A model generated the notes under the pieces. That model saw only the letters and a program-made list of their open reading frames with translations, did no database searches and had not been told where the DNA came from. The translations under genes were made by a program, and so were the position numbers. A stretch of 64,000 nucleotides of DNA, taken from assembly GCF_028618595.1 (NCBI RefSeq), contig NZ_JAQITE010000002.1:3560-67559 (forward strand), read 5' to 3'. The number at the start of each line of letters is the position of its first letter. Position 1 is the stretch's first letter. Positions 9,116 through 19,333 of this stretch are shown in pieces. The DNA is from Bartonella sp. AU18XJBT (GTDB taxonomy: Bacteria > Pseudomonadota > Alphaproteobacteria > Rhizobiales > Rhizobiaceae).

Positions 9116-10396
9116 ATGGTTGGGCAAATGAAAAAGCTTCTTCATAGAAAGATGCTATATTTATATGGGGAGTACGTGATATTTGTCATTTTGCTCTTGA
9201 GTATGTTTTTTTGCTCCCCTGTATCGCATGCGGAAGATACCATGGGAAGTACGGAAGTACATAAAGAATTGGGAGAAATTCGCCAAAATATTTCACTTTC
9301 GCGTGAGCGTGTTGTTTTTCTTATGCATCAAGTTGAGCATTTAAAAAAAGATCAACGTGTTTTGAGTGATGCACTCATAAAGGCGGCTAAAGAAGAACGT
9401 ACAGTAGCAGATGATATTGCTAAAAGGGAAGAAAAGCTTAAAAAAATGATAGAAAAGCGGGTACAAGTCTATCAAAGTTTAAAAAATCGTCGCGCTGAAT
9501 TTGCGGAAGTTCTTGCAATTTTAGAACGTATGGGATTGAATTCACCTCCTGCTCTTATGATACAGCCAGAGGATGCGTTGGCTTCTATACGTAGTTCTGT
9601 TTTATTAGGTACTGTTATTCCTCAGATGCAGGAGAAAACACGAGATTTAACAGAAAAACTCAAGGAGTTGACCAATTTGAGTAATTCCATTACTACGGAA
9701 TATAAGGCATTAAAGACAAAACTGCAAAATCAAGCAGAGCAGCGAAAACGTCTAGAGCTTTTATTAGACCAAAAAAACAAACTACAAAAAAAATCAGAAA
9801 AAGAACTTACAGAACAGCAACAAAAAAATATTGCTCTTGTTAAAAAAGCGCAGTCTTTGGAAGAATTGATTTTAGAGCTCGACCGTCAGTCAAAACTTAG
9901 CTCTGATGCATCAGTACAGATACGGAAGAGTTTGCAATTGTTAGAACAGTCCAATTTTGAAAGCCGAAAAGGTTCTTTACTTTTTCCTGTTTCAGGAAAA
10001 AGAATACATCGCTCTAACAAAAGTTCGCAGATTACGCGCTTTGGTGAAATGATAGAAACAGAGTCAGGAGCTGTTGTTATATCACCTGTGGATGCTTTTG
10101 TTGCTTTTGCTGGGCCATTTCGTTCTTACGGGCACTTAATTATTCTCAATGTTGGAAATGGTTATCATATCATTCTTACTGGAATGTCGAGAATTAATGT
10201 AAAACAGGGGCAGTTTGTTCTTTCAGGTGAGCCTCTGGGTATAATGGAGATGCAATTTATTTCAAACAGTGTTGCATTGGATATAGGAAAAACTTCTCCA
10301 ATGCTTTACATTGAGTTTAGAAAGCAGGGAAAACCTGTAAATCCAACTCCTTGGTGGCAGACTGAAAAAATAAGAAGGAGCCAAAATGATTCGTAA
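9116..10396 (+). CDS. envC: EnvC-like murein hydrolase activator (degenerate M23)
   Basis: 426 residues: N-terminal membrane or signal segment (about 19-38), a long coiled coil rich in E, K, Q and R (about 45-290), and a C-terminal LytM/M23 domain (about 300-420). In the LytM part the usual zinc-binding histidines are not seen (the YHIILTGM segment replaces the normal Y-A-H-L), so it is likely a regulator that activates amidases at the septum, as E. coli EnvC does, not an enzyme. It overlaps the ctpA start by 11 bases, as in many Proteobacteria. Confidence 0.85.
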   Translation: MVGQMKKLLHRKMLYLYGEYVIFVILLLSMFFCSPVSHAEDTMGSTEVHKELGEIRQNISLSRERVVFLMHQVEHLKKDQRVLSDALIKAAKEERTVADDIAKREEKLKKMIEKRVQVYQSLKNRRAEFAEVLAILERMGLNSPPALMIQPEDALASIRSSVLLGTVIPQMQEKTRDLTEKLKELTNLSNSITTEYKALKTKLQNQAEQRKRLELLLDQKNKLQKKSEKELTEQQQKNIALVKKAQSLEELILELDRQSKLSSDASVQIRKSLQLLEQSNFESRKGSLLFPVSGKRIHRSNKSSQITRFGEMIETESGAVVISPVDAFVAFAGPFRSYGHLIILNVGNGYHIILTGMSRINVKQGQFVLSGEPLGIMEMQFISNSVALDIGKTSPMLYIEFRKQGKPVNPTPWWQTEKIRRSQNDS

Positions 10397-11696
10397 AGTT
10401 ATTCTTTTGGTCGCTGGGGTATTTCTCGGCGCCTGTTCAATGATTATGGTGCAGTCTGTTGCTGCAAATAATGAAGATAATGCATATAAAAAGCTAGCTA
10501 TATTTGGCGATGTTTTTGAGCGCGTGCGTATGCAATACGTTACAGTTCCAGATGATAAAAAGCTTATTGAAAATGCTATCAATGGCATGCTCACATCACT
10601 GGACCCTCATTCATCTTATTTGAATGCTGAAGAAGCTAAAGATATGCGGGATTCTACGAAAGGAGAGTTCGGAGGTCTTGGTATTGAGGTCACTATGGAA
10701 AAAAACTTAATTAAAGTTGTTTCACCAATGGATGATACTCCCGCTTCAAAAGCAGGTATTCTAGCAGGAGACCTTATTTCAAAAATTGATGATGTACAAA
10801 CGAATGGTCAAACATTGAATGAAGCTGTTAATAAGATGCGAGGTGCTCCTGGAACACCAATTACCTTAACAATTATTCGTTCTGGCGTTGATAAGCCATT
10901 TGAAGTGAAGATTGTTCGTGATATTATCAAAGTAAAAGCGGTGAAATATAGGGTTGAGGGTGACATTGGATATTTAAGAGTTATCCAGTTTTCTGAGCAG
11001 ACATTGAATAATCTTCTGGCGGCAATTAAAGATATCCAATCTAAAATTCCTGAAGATAAGCTAAAAGGTTATGTCCTTGATTTGCGGCTTAATCCGGGTG
11101 GGCTTTTAGATCAAGCTGTTAATGTTTCGAGTGCTTTTCTCAATAAAGGTGAAATTGTGTCGACTCGTGGGCGCAAAAAGAGTGATGTGACAAGATTTGA
11201 CGCGAAGCCAGGTGATGTCATCAATGGAAAACCGCTCATTGTCCTTATTAATGGTGGTTCGGCAAGTGCTTCTGAAATTGTTGCTGGTGCATTACAAGAT
11301 CATCGTCGTGCAACAATTTTAGGAACGCAGTCTTTTGGTAAAGGATCCGTTCAAACAATTATTCCTTTGGGTGAAAATGGAGCTTTACGCTTAACAACAG
11401 CACTTTATTACACGCCATCTGGCACGTCTATTCAAGGAACAGGGATTACGCCTGATATTATTGTAGAGCAACCACTCCCTGAAAAATATAAGGGTTATGA
11501 TGTAAAAATTGGTGAGTCTGCATTAAAAGGACATATCAAAGGAAAAAGAGAGAGTAATAAAGGATCTGGTTCAGCTGCTTTTGTTCCCAAAGACCCTAAA
11601 GATGATATTCAATTGAATGAGGCTTATAAATTGTTACGAGGTGAAATGGCAAATGCAGCATTTCCACCAGATCCCAATAAGGATGTGTTAAAGTGA
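10386..11696 (+). CDS. ctpA: Carboxy-terminal processing protease (S41)
   Basis: 436 residues. Signal peptide or anchor (1-27), a PDZ domain (about 85-170) that binds substrate tails, and the S41 protease core with catalytic serine in NGGSASASEIVAGAL (about residue 300) and lysine in GTQSFGKGSVQT. It cuts C-termini of periplasmic proteins and is exported to the periplasm. It starts inside the 3' end of the envC-like gene and is followed by rppH 39 bases later. Confidence 0.94.
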   Translation: MIRKVILLVAGVFLGACSMIMVQSVAANNEDNAYKKLAIFGDVFERVRMQYVTVPDDKKLIENAINGMLTSLDPHSSYLNAEEAKDMRDSTKGEFGGLGIEVTMEKNLIKVVSPMDDTPASKAGILAGDLISKIDDVQTNGQTLNEAVNKMRGAPGTPITLTIIRSGVDKPFEVKIVRDIIKVKAVKYRVEGDIGYLRVIQFSEQTLNNLLAAIKDIQSKIPEDKLKGYVLDLRLNPGGLLDQAVNVSSAFLNKGEIVSTRGRKKSDVTRFDAKPGDVINGKPLIVLINGGSASASEIVAGALQDHRRATILGTQSFGKGSVQTIIPLGENGALRLTTALYYTPSGTSIQGTGITPDIIVEQPLPEKYKGYDVKIGESALKGHIKGKRESNKGSGSAAFVPKDPKDDIQLNEAYKLLRGEMANAAFPPDPNKDVLK

Positions 11697-11735
11697 GAAT
11701 TGATATCTATAGTTTGCGATTTTGAGGAATATTAA

Positions 11736-12257
11736 ATGGATGCAGGTATTGATTTGAAGATTCTTCCATATCGCAAATGTGTTGGGATTGTTGTCTTTAA
11801 CCATGAGGGTCAAGTGTGGGTTGGGCGTCGTTTAAAGATGCCCATTCATGCAGATACTGAAATATCTCATCGTTGGCAGCTTCCTCAAGGAGGGATTGAT
11901 GAAGATGAAAAACCATTGGATGCAGCATATCGTGAACTTTATGAAGAAACGGGTATTCGATCTGTAAAGTTAATTAAAGAAGCAGAAAATTGGTTCCATT
12001 ATGATTTTCCACAAGAACTTATTGGGTGCACATTAACCAATAAATATCGTGGGCAAATACAAAAGTGGTTTGCTTTCCAGTTTACAGGAAAGCTTTCTGA
12101 AATTGCGATTAATCCGCCACCAGATGGCAATAAAGCGGAATTCGATCAATGGAAATGGATCGATCTAAAAACCCTTCCGTTGATTGCGGTTTCTTTCAAA
12201 AAGCATGTTTATATGAAAGTTGTCAGCGAATTTCGAGGTAGCTTTAGACCATTATAA
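11736..12257 (+). CDS. rppH: RNA pyrophosphohydrolase / invasion protein IalA
   Basis: 173 residues, Nudix hydrolase. The Nudix box spans GGIDEDEKPLDAAYREL followed by YEETGI, and RWQLPQGG precedes it. RppH-type enzymes remove pyrophosphate from 5' ends of mRNA and hydrolyse dinucleoside polyphosphates; the Bartonella protein is known as IalA, half of the invasion-associated locus. The next gene, ialB, lies about 100 bases downstream, which confirms the assignment. Confidence 0.94.
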   Translation: MDAGIDLKILPYRKCVGIVVFNHEGQVWVGRRLKMPIHADTEISHRWQLPQGGIDEDEKPLDAAYRELYEETGIRSVKLIKEAENWFHYDFPQELIGCTLTNKYRGQIQKWFAFQFTGKLSEIAINPPPDGNKAEFDQWKWIDLKTLPLIAVSFKKHVYMKVVSEFRGSFRPL

Positions 12258-12357
12258 AAGCTATATGATTATGAGAGAGCTTTTTTTATTAAGATGCTTT
12301 ATATTATTTATAAATAATAAACATGTTTCTCTTTTATGTAAAGAACAGGAATATAAA

Positions 12358-12918
12358 ATGAAAAAGTTATTTAATTTACTTATAGTTTTTACTCTCTTGA
12401 GTATTTCATCTGTTGCATTTGCAACAAATTCAAAGCCTCCTGCATCAAAAGATGCTGCAGCGACATTGCCAAATGGAGCTTCTTCTTTGACTGAAACCTA
12501 CGGTTTGTGGACTATTAACTGTGGTATACAAGAAGGGAAAAGAATTTGTTTTATGCACCGTCAAGAAGTGAATGATCAGGGGCGTGTTGTTGTGGCTATG
12601 GGACTTACTCTTGATGCTGAGGGTGTTGTATCTGGTAATTTAACAGTTCCTTTTGGCATTTTGGTTTCTAAGCCTGTTCGTTTACAAGTTGATGAGGGAA
12701 AAGCTGTTATCGAAACCGGTATTCGGACTTGTGTACCAGCAGGTTGTATGGTTCCTGTCGTTTTTGACAAAAATCACGTAGCAGCTTTACGTTCTGGAAA
12801 ACAGTTAAAGTTGGCAATGACAATCGCTGCTGCAGGTGAACCAGCTTTGAATGATTTATTTGTTCAGCTCAATGGTTTTAGCAATGCTCTCAACCGTTTG
12901 ACTGCTTTGCAGAAATAA
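12358..12918 (+). CDS. ialB: Invasion-associated protein IalB
   Basis: 186 residues with a typical signal peptide (MKKLFNLLIVFTLLSISSVAFA). The mature domain has the family marks: W-T-I-N-C, R-I-C-F-M-H-R-Q, and RTCVPAGCMVP, giving four cysteines. IalB promotes erythrocyte invasion by Bartonella; its exact biochemical role is not settled. The frame is open upstream to 12220 across the rppH end, but the ATG at 12358 gives the signal peptide and follows an AGGAAT site. A strong terminator follows. Confidence 0.94.
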   Translation: MKKLFNLLIVFTLLSISSVAFATNSKPPASKDAAATLPNGASSLTETYGLWTINCGIQEGKRICFMHRQEVNDQGRVVVAMGLTLDAEGVVSGNLTVPFGILVSKPVRLQVDEGKAVIETGIRTCVPAGCMVPVVFDKNHVAALRSGKQLKLAMTIAAAGEPALNDLFVQLNGFSNALNRLTALQK

Positions 12919-12930
12919 TTTCAAAATAAA

Positions 12931-12954
12931 AGCGGCCTTTTTAAGGCCGTTTTT
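12931..12954 (+). terminator. Rho-independent terminator after ialB
   Basis: A 7-bp GC-rich stem (CGGCCTT / AAGGCCG, 12933-12939 with 12943-12949) with a three-base loop, followed by five Ts. It ends the obg-to-ialB run. Confidence 0.88.
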
Positions 12955-13032
12955 AGTTTGTTCGTATATTAAATTAAAACAATGAAGGTTTTCAATACAC
13001 TCTTCTGTTTCCTTGATTGAAAGGGATGACGC

Positions 13033-13326
13033 ATGACTTATGCATTGCTTCGAACGATTGATTTGATTTTTAATATTTATATTGATATTTTAATCGCTAG
13101 TGTCATTTTTTCTTGGCTTTATGTCTTTAATATCGTAAATCCGCGCAATCGCTTTGTTATTTTGATAGGAAGCTTTCTAAACTGTCTTACAAATCCTGTT
13201 CTAAGCCGTGTCCGGCGAATTTTACCAAATTTGGGAACAATTGATATTTCACCTATTGTAGTTTTCATTATTATTTATTTTATTCGTACTTTCATGTGGC
13301 GCGCTTACGCAAACATGTATATATAA
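13033..13326 (+). CDS. YggT family membrane protein
   Basis: 97 residues, two hydrophobic segments (about 8-31 and 65-88) joined by a basic stretch with NPRNRF and [15 protein letters not shown], the pattern of the YggT family. These small inner-membrane proteins are linked to osmotic stress and cell division placement, but the molecular role is unknown. It is followed 22 bases later by a DUF167 gene; YggT and DUF167 (YggU) are common neighbours. Confidence 0.88.
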   Translation: MTYALLRTIDLIFNIYIDILIASVIFSWLYVFNIVNPRNRFVILIGSFLNCLTNPVLSRVRRILPNLGTIDISPIVVFIIIYFIRTFMWRAYANMYI

Positions 13327-13348
13327 AAATATTACTTGAGGCGAATAC

Positions 13349-13663
13349 ATGTTTTATCAAGTTGATAAAAATAACTTGATTTTGTTTGTATATCTCATTC
13401 CTAAATCATCCGTTGACAAAATAATAGGGGTTGAATGTAGGGATGGTGAAAAGCAATATTTAGTTATACGCCTTCGTGCTGTTCCTGAAAATGGAAAAGC
13501 GAATAAAGCTCTCATTAAATTTCTTGCGAAGCAGTGGAAAATACCATCTTCTTCTATTTCTCTGAAAAACGGCGCAGTATCTCGCTACAAACAACTTTAC
13601 TTTTCAACACATTTAGAAGATCTAAAGCAGATATGGCAATCCTTTAGAGATTGCATCTCGTAG
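13349..13663 (+). CDS. DUF167 (YggU) family protein
   Basis: 104 residues. The family core LRAVPENGKANKALIKFLAKQ is plain (about residues 44-64), with the small alpha/beta fold expected from length. No biochemical role is established for the family. It is downstream of the YggT gene, probably on the same transcript, and ends 10 bases before a strong hairpin. Confidence 0.88.
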   Translation: MFYQVDKNNLILFVYLIPKSSVDKIIGVECRDGEKQYLVIRLRAVPENGKANKALIKFLAKQWKIPSSSISLKNGAVSRYKQLYFSTHLEDLKQIWQSFRDCIS

Positions 13664-13672
13664 AAAAAAAAT

Positions 13673-13702
13673 AATAAAGCCTATTAAAAAACAGGCTTTA
13701 TT
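13673..13702. terminator. Bidirectional terminator between DUF167 gene and ppa
   Basis: A perfect 10-bp inverted repeat (AATAAAGCCT / AGGCTTTATT) with a 10-base loop sits between two convergent genes. Read on the minus strand it is followed by a long T-run; read on the plus strand by a shorter T-rich stretch, so it can serve both. Confidence 0.85.
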
Positions 13703-13714
13703 TTATTAAAATCG

Positions 13715-14245
13715 TTATAATTTTTTATTGCGCTCAACAGCTTGCGTAATTAATTCATGAGCAAAGTTTTTATCTCGCCATCCTTCAATTTTAGCCCATT
13801 TTCCAGGTTCTAGATCTTTGTAATGCTTGAAGAAATGTTCAATTTGTTTGAGTGTAATTTCGGGCAGATCTGTATAGTCATGAATATTAATATAGCGTTT
13901 TGTTAATTTTGTAGTGGGAATGGCAATAATTTTTTCATCTTTACCACCATCATCTTCCATCATCAGAGCTCCGATGGGGCGAACATTGATAACACAACCA
14001 GGCATAAGTGGACGGGTATTACAGATAAGGACATCAATAGGATCACCATCATCTGAAAGCGTATGAGGGACAAAACCGTAATTTCCAGGATAAACCATTG
14101 ATGTATGAAGAAAACGGTCAACAAATAATGCACCAGACTTTTTATCCATCTCATATTTTATTGGTTGACCACCAAGGGAGACTTCCACAATAACGTTAAT
14201 ATCTTCTGGTGGATTTTTGCCTACGGGTATTTCCTTAATATTCAT
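13715..14245 (-). CDS. ppa: Inorganic pyrophosphatase
   Basis: 176 residues, family I soluble pyrophosphatase that pulls biosynthetic reactions by hydrolysing PPi. The signature DGDPIDVLI (about residue 67) carries the metal-binding aspartates, with [11 protein letters not shown] before it and [11 protein letters not shown] later. An AGGATG-type site precedes the ATG. It lies downstream of typA on the same strand with a 68-base gap. Confidence 0.95.
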   Translation of the reverse strand: MNIKEIPVGKNPPEDINVIVEVSLGGQPIKYEMDKKSGALFVDRFLHTSMVYPGNYGFVPHTLSDDGDPIDVLICNTRPLMPGCVINVRPIGALMMEDDGGKDEKIIAIPTTKLTKRYINIHDYTDLPEITLKQIEHFFKHYKDLEPGKWAKIEGWRDKNFAHELITQAVERNKKL

Positions 14246-14313
14246 AGAGACATCCTTTCTGGAATATAGTGAGGCTCAATACAATTAAATATTTTACCAA
14301 AGAGATTATGAAA

Positions 14314-16140
14314 TTAACTTGAAATTGAAGCACGTGTTTTTTCAAAACGTTTACGTTCATTAGGATCAAGATAGAGTTTGCGGAGACGAATATTTTTAGG
14401 GGTTACCTCCACAAGTTCATCATCTTGTATCCACGATAAGGCACGTTCTAGTGTCATTTTAATGGGGGGCGTTAGCTTAACGGCTTCATCTTTTCCGGAA
14501 GCACGCATATTGGTGAGTTTTTTTCCTTTTAACACATTGACTTCTAAATCATTATCTCGTGAGTGGATGCCAATAATCATACCTTGATAGACTTTCACAC
14601 CCGCATCGATGATCATAGGTCCACGATCTTCAAGATTAAAAAGAGCATAAGCGACAGATTCACCGTTGTCATTTGAAATCATAACGCCATTAACACGACC
14701 AGAAATGTCTCCTTTATAAGGTTCATAAGCATGGAAAAGGCGATTCATAATTGCTGTACCACGTGTGTCCGTTAAAAGTTCAGATTGATAACCAATGAGT
14801 CCTCGGGTTGGTGCATAAAAAACAAGGCGGACACGATTACCTCCAGAAGGACGTAATTCCACCATTTCGCCTTTACGTTCAGACATTTTTTGTACAACAG
14901 TACCGGAATATTCTTCATCAACATCAATAACAACTTCTTCGATTGGCTCAAGAGTTATTCCATTTTCATCTTTTTGCATAACAACACGTGGACGTGAAAC
15001 ACTAAGCTCAAATCCTTCACGGCGCATATTTTCAATGAGAACTGCAAGCTGTAATTCTCCTCGTCCTGAAACGTAGAAAGAATCTTTATCGGCTGATTCT
15101 TCAATTTTAAGAGCGACATTGCCTTCTGCTTCTTTTAACAGTCGGTCACGAATGACGCGACTTGTTACTTTATCGCCTTCAGTTCCAGCAAGGGGACTAT
15201 CGTTGACGAGAAAACTCATAGTAACAGTAGGAGGATCAATTGGTTGGGCAGTAAGGGGCTCATTAACAGTAGGATCACAGAAAGTATCAGCAACGGTACC
15301 TTTTTGTAGACCTGCAATCGCAACAATATCACCAGCATTTCCTTCTTCAATAGGTTGCCGTTCCAGGCCACGAAATGCTAAAATTTTTGAAATACGCCCA
15401 GTTTCTAAAAGTTTTCCATCTTGTCCAAGAACCTTGACATTTTGATTGGGTTTTAGAGAGCCAGAATGAATCCGCCCTGTAATAATTCGTCCCAAAAACG
15501 GATCCGCTTCAAGAATAGTTCCAATCATGCGAAACGGTCCTTCTGCTACACTAGGAGAAGGGACATGCTGCGTTACAAGATCAAATAAAGGTCCTAATCC
15601 CTGATCTTTTGGTCCTTCAGGGGCTTCAGCCATCCATCCATCGCGTCCAGATCCATAAAGAATAGGAAAATCAAGCTGTTCATCGGTTGCATCAAGAGCA
15701 GCGAAAAGGTCAAAAACCTCATTAATGACTTCATCAACGCGTGCATCAGGGCGGTCAATTTTATTAATAGCAACAATAGGACGCAAGCCCACTTTCAAGG
15801 CTTTGCCAACGACAAATTTTGTTTGTGGCATTGGTCCTTCAGCAGCATCAACAAGTACAATGGCTCCATCAACCATATTTAGAATGCGCTCAACTTCTCC
15901 ACCAAAGTCGGCGTGTCCTGGTGTATCAACAATATTAATTCGAGTATCTTTCCAAACAACAGATGTCACTTTCGCTAGGATTGTAATTCCACGTTCTTTT
16001 TCAATATCGTTTGAATCCATCATACGTTCGCTTGTACGCTGATTATCACGGAAGTTTCCTGATTGCTTGAGAAGTTCGTCTACAAGCGTTGTTTTCCCAT
16101 GGTCAACGTGGGCAATGATGGCAATGTTACGCAATTGCAT
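14314..16140 (-). CDS. typA: Translational GTPase TypA/BipA
   Basis: 608 residues, EF-G-like GTPase that binds 70S and helps 50S assembly under stress and cold. Motifs: G1 AHVDHGKT (residue 10), the switch region RGITILAK, G3 [15 protein letters not shown]4 NKIDRPDA, and a C-terminal domain specific to BipA ([18 protein letters not shown]). Length matches the family. The 5' side opens into a long spacer holding integrase remnants. Confidence 0.95.
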   Translation of the reverse strand: MQLRNIAIIAHVDHGKTTLVDELLKQSGNFRDNQRTSERMMDSNDIEKERGITILAKVTSVVWKDTRINIVDTPGHADFGGEVERILNMVDGAIVLVDAAEGPMPQTKFVVGKALKVGLRPIVAINKIDRPDARVDEVINEVFDLFAALDATDEQLDFPILYGSGRDGWMAEAPEGPKDQGLGPLFDLVTQHVPSPSVAEGPFRMIGTILEADPFLGRIITGRIHSGSLKPNQNVKVLGQDGKLLETGRISKILAFRGLERQPIEEGNAGDIVAIAGLQKGTVADTFCDPTVNEPLTAQPIDPPTVTMSFLVNDSPLAGTEGDKVTSRVIRDRLLKEAEGNVALKIEESADKDSFYVSGRGELQLAVLIENMRREGFELSVSRPRVVMQKDENGITLEPIEEVVIDVDEEYSGTVVQKMSERKGEMVELRPSGGNRVRLVFYAPTRGLIGYQSELLTDTRGTAIMNRLFHAYEPYKGDISGRVNGVMISNDNGESVAYALFNLEDRGPMIIDAGVKVYQGMIIGIHSRDNDLEVNVLKGKKLTNMRASGKDEAVKLTPPIKMTLERALSWIQDDELVEVTPKNIRLRKLYLDPNERKRFEKTRASISS

Positions 16141-16429
16141 AAATTTTCTTCTTTTCGTTTAATGAAATTTCATTTGAGGCAAAGTCTTTACATTCTTTGC
16201 CTGACTATTAAAAAACCTTTTACATGTTTTTTTATAATTTTGGAAGATGGAGACCATATTTTTATGGCAAAACGATTCATCCAAGTCTTTAATGCTCTAT
16301 GAAGCCTTAATTGCTGGAGTTTCGTAAAAGAACTTTATCGTTCGTGTGTGTTCTATTCTCGAGCTAAGAATTGTCCATAAAAATCACCGTCAATTTGATT
16401 TTTATCAATATGACGCAAGGAATTTATAT

Positions 16430-17280
16430 GAACGCTTGTAAGAGTAAGTATAAAGCTAACCGTATTATTGTTGTTGTTTTACAAAGAGATTGATAAAAAT
16501 CCTGAATATCTCTCAGTCCATAGCCAATTTATTGATAACTGTACAACATTTTTATTCTAAATAAAGCTTTTTCTTATTCTATAACTTGTCAACCCAAATC
16601 CAGATCTAATGCAACCGTGTATTTGAGGTAAATATTGAGACGATTAAGAATTTTATAAGAAGCTCTCACTTTTGTATGCCAGATTGTGGCAAGCGTTATA
16701 TCTGTTTTATTTATTTATGAAACCGGAATACAGTCTTATTTAGAAAGAATATGAAGGCATCAAAAGAAAATTCTTATCTTTGCTGTTAAGCCAAATTTAT
16801 GCTTTCAAAAGCATTTAAGCGATATCTTTTAAACTATAGAGATAGTGTATTGCCTTCACAACTTTTGTTTATCGCGTTCTCTAGAGTATGTTTTTTATGC
16901 CAAACAGAACGCTTTAAACAGAATACATTTGCTGTTGCATATACATGTACTTAAGAGAGATTTCTTAACGTACACTACATCCATTCCATGATAGGGATCA
17001 TAAATAATATAATATACGCGAATAGTATACGATCAACGCCTTTATGAAGAAATATAAAGCCTATTGAGCATATCATTATTATTCTTTCTCAGCTGTCAAT
17101 ATTGTGACAGTTTTTGATACGAGAGAGAGGATATAAGAAGTATTTAAATTTTTTCTTGAATAGTTTTTAGCCATATACCAATCTCGTTTGTGATAGGCAA
17201 GAAGACGACTTTAATTGATTTAATGTGAGACGCTTTATGAAGAGATAAATTTACGATATTCAGAGCTGTTATTCAATAAA
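16430..17280 (-). pseudogene. Tyrosine integrase remnant, copy A
   Basis: No open frame survives, but the DNA aligns in order with the better copy at 42321-43477: 16465-16485 with about 42785-42800, 16735-16860 with 43025-43170, 16900-16922 (AACAGAACGCTTTAAACAGA) with 43216-43236, and 17160-17280 with the upstream flank of the copies at 19125 and 60715. The whole 16141-17402 spacer holds nothing else that I can support. I infer an old integrase gene reading to the left, far more decayed than copy B. Confidence 0.5.
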
Positions 17281-17336
17281 ATAATAAATTGTCTATGGAG
17301 CGGTGCACTAGAAAATAAATTAATGGAGCTTATTCT

Positions 17337-17380
17337 CTTCTGGAAAGATCTTAGGTTACATGACAAAGTCTTTCCAGAAG
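17337..17380. terminator. Inverted repeat 3' of mgtE
   Basis: An 11-bp perfect stem (CTTCTGGAAAG / CTTTCCAGAAG) with a 22-base loop lies just past the mgtE stop. The T-run follows it on the plus strand only, so as an mgtE terminator it would be of the hairpin-without-Ts kind. Confidence 0.45.
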
Positions 17381-17402
17381 AAAGAGTTTTTACTTTACAT
17401 GT

Positions 17403-18779
17403 TTAAAGAAGAGTTCCTGACAAAATGATGGAAGCTACAGAAAAATAGATTATAATGCCCATGACATCTACTAAAGTTGCCACAAAAGGCGCAGAAGCAC
17501 TTGCTGGATCAAATTTTAAACCTTTAAGAATAAAAGGCAGCATAGATCCAGAAAGAGAACCAAAGGTAACGATTCCGACTAAAGCTGTACCTACTGTTGT
17601 CGAAACAGCAATCCAATGTTGCCCATAGTCGTAGATACCGAATTGTTGCCAAAGAGCAATGCGCGTAATGCCAATAATTCCGAGTAAGAGACCAAGAGAT
17701 AGTCCTGTTGGAATTTCACGAATGAACACTTTCCACCAGTCTTTCAACGTGAGTTCACGTAAAGCCAATGCACGGATAATAAGGGATGTAGCCTGTGAGC
17801 CAGAATTTCCTCCTGAGCTCATAATGAGAGGTATGAACAGTGTAAGAATAATCGCTTTTTCGAGTTCTGTTTCGAAATGTTGCATAGCGCTTGCTGTCAA
17901 CATTTCACCGATAAAAAGTAAAGCGAGCCATCCTCCACGTTTTTTCATCATTTCAGGAAACTTAATTTGCATATAGGGCTTATTAAGCGCTTCCATACCC
18001 CCAAATTTATAGGCATCTTCATTCATCTCATCAACCATAGTATCAAGCACGTCATCGACGGTTACAATGCCAATGACATGGTTACTTTCATCAACGACAG
18101 GCACAGAGAGAAGATCATGGCGCTGGAAAAGACGTGCGATATCTTCATGATGCGTGAAGGGCGATATTGTAATGGGTGAGTCATGGGTAGGGACATTAAG
18201 AATTTGTTCTTCAGGTGAGGCAAGAATAAGGTTACGCAGTGAAACAGCTTTGAGAAGAGTCCCTGTTTTAGGGTCAATTACATAGCTGGTATAAACTGTT
18301 TCACGTGTTCGCTCGACTTCACGAATGTGGTCCAAAGTTTTTTGTATGGTCCAGTTTGAAGGAACAGCTATAAATTCTGTTGTCATCAGTGCCCCTGCTG
18401 TATGATCAGGATAACTGGTGAGTTTTTTAAGTTCAGCGCGCGTTAAGGGTTTAAGCAAGACATAAAGTCGTGTGCGGGTTTCTTTATCCATTTCTTGAAA
18501 GACGTCTGCAGCAGCATCGGCAGACATGCCATCAAGAATTTCAACAGCACGATTTATAGGAAGAAGTTCTAGGATAGAAGCAGGTTGCTCAAGCTCTGGT
18601 TTATCAAAAAGTTCGATAACATAATCAAGAGGCAGAAGACTAAGAATAGTTACACGCTCCATGATATCGAGGTCATTGATGATATCAATAGAGTCTGCAA
18701 AATGCTGATTTTTTAACTTTTCAGCGAGAGCTTCAGGAGAAAAATTTTTGAAGTCGAAGGCCGTTTTGATTTCAGTCAT
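17403..18779 (-). CDS. mgtE: Magnesium transporter MgtE
   Basis: 458 residues: N-terminal helical superfamily domain (to about 130), two CBS repeats (about 135-260; SVPVVDESNHVIGIVTVDDV) that sense Mg2+, and a C-terminal five-helix membrane domain with the conserved MSSGGNSGSQATSL. It passes Mg2+ (and perhaps Co2+) down the membrane potential. The frame is open 21 codons further, but the ATG at 18779 has a strong AGGAGGT site. The gene is flanked on both sides by integrase remnants. Confidence 0.93.
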   Translation of the reverse strand: MTEIKTAFDFKNFSPEALAEKLKNQHFADSIDIINDLDIMERVTILSLLPLDYVIELFDKPELEQPASILELLPINRAVEILDGMSADAAADVFQEMDKETRTRLYVLLKPLTRAELKKLTSYPDHTAGALMTTEFIAVPSNWTIQKTLDHIREVERTRETVYTSYVIDPKTGTLLKAVSLRNLILASPEEQILNVPTHDSPITISPFTHHEDIARLFQRHDLLSVPVVDESNHVIGIVTVDDVLDTMVDEMNEDAYKFGGMEALNKPYMQIKFPEMMKKRGGWLALLFIGEMLTASAMQHFETELEKAIILTLFIPLIMSSGGNSGSQATSLIIRALALRELTLKDWWKVFIREIPTGLSLGLLLGIIGITRIALWQQFGIYDYGQHWIAVSTTVGTALVGIVTFGSLSGSMLPFILKGLKFDPASASAPFVATLVDVMGIIIYFSVASIILSGTLL

Positions 18780-18939
18780 GATAAAGTACCTCCTGAAGAG
18801 TTGGAGAATTGTAAATCTAGATAATAGATGAGATAAAAACAAAAGTTTATGAAAGATTTTTTAAAAAATCTCCCCAGCTATATTCCCAATTGTTAATATT
18901 TCAAGTAAAGTCAAGGGTAAATTATAAGTTATAAACAAG

Positions 18940-19215
18940 TTTCTAAATCACTAAAACGAGAATACAGCTTAATTTGAGGATAATATAAAAGCATAAATGT
19001 AAAAATCAGTTCTGATTTTTATCATCATTTCTTTAATGTAATTTTGCGATTTTCAAAAGAATCTACAGCAATCTTTTATAAAGAGTGAAGATTATGCCTT
19101 TCTTTGAGTGTTTTTATTAATATGCAATTCTATTGTGATGTGAGAGCGAATAATCTTTATTTCTTCAATATAATATGGTTTGAAATGAAAGAATTTTACA
19201 ATTTTCAGGTTTTTT
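18940..19215 (-). pseudogene. Tyrosine integrase remnant, copy C
   Basis: 18958-19100 aligns with 43022-43168 (copy B) and 16735-16860 (copy A); 19125-19215 aligns with 60735-60835 (copy D) and 17175-17270 (copy A). The part that encodes the N-terminal arm domain in copy B is missing between the two blocks, so this copy has an internal deletion. The rest of the 18780-19333 spacer shows no gene. Confidence 0.45.
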
Positions 19216-19333
19216 ATTCAATAGCGTTTTGAAAGGTAGTTTTGAAACTCACGAAATAATTTTAGTATATTATCAATTTGTGTCATAAAGATAATTGTTA
19301 CAACTTAAATTTATAATGGAGACATAAAGTATT

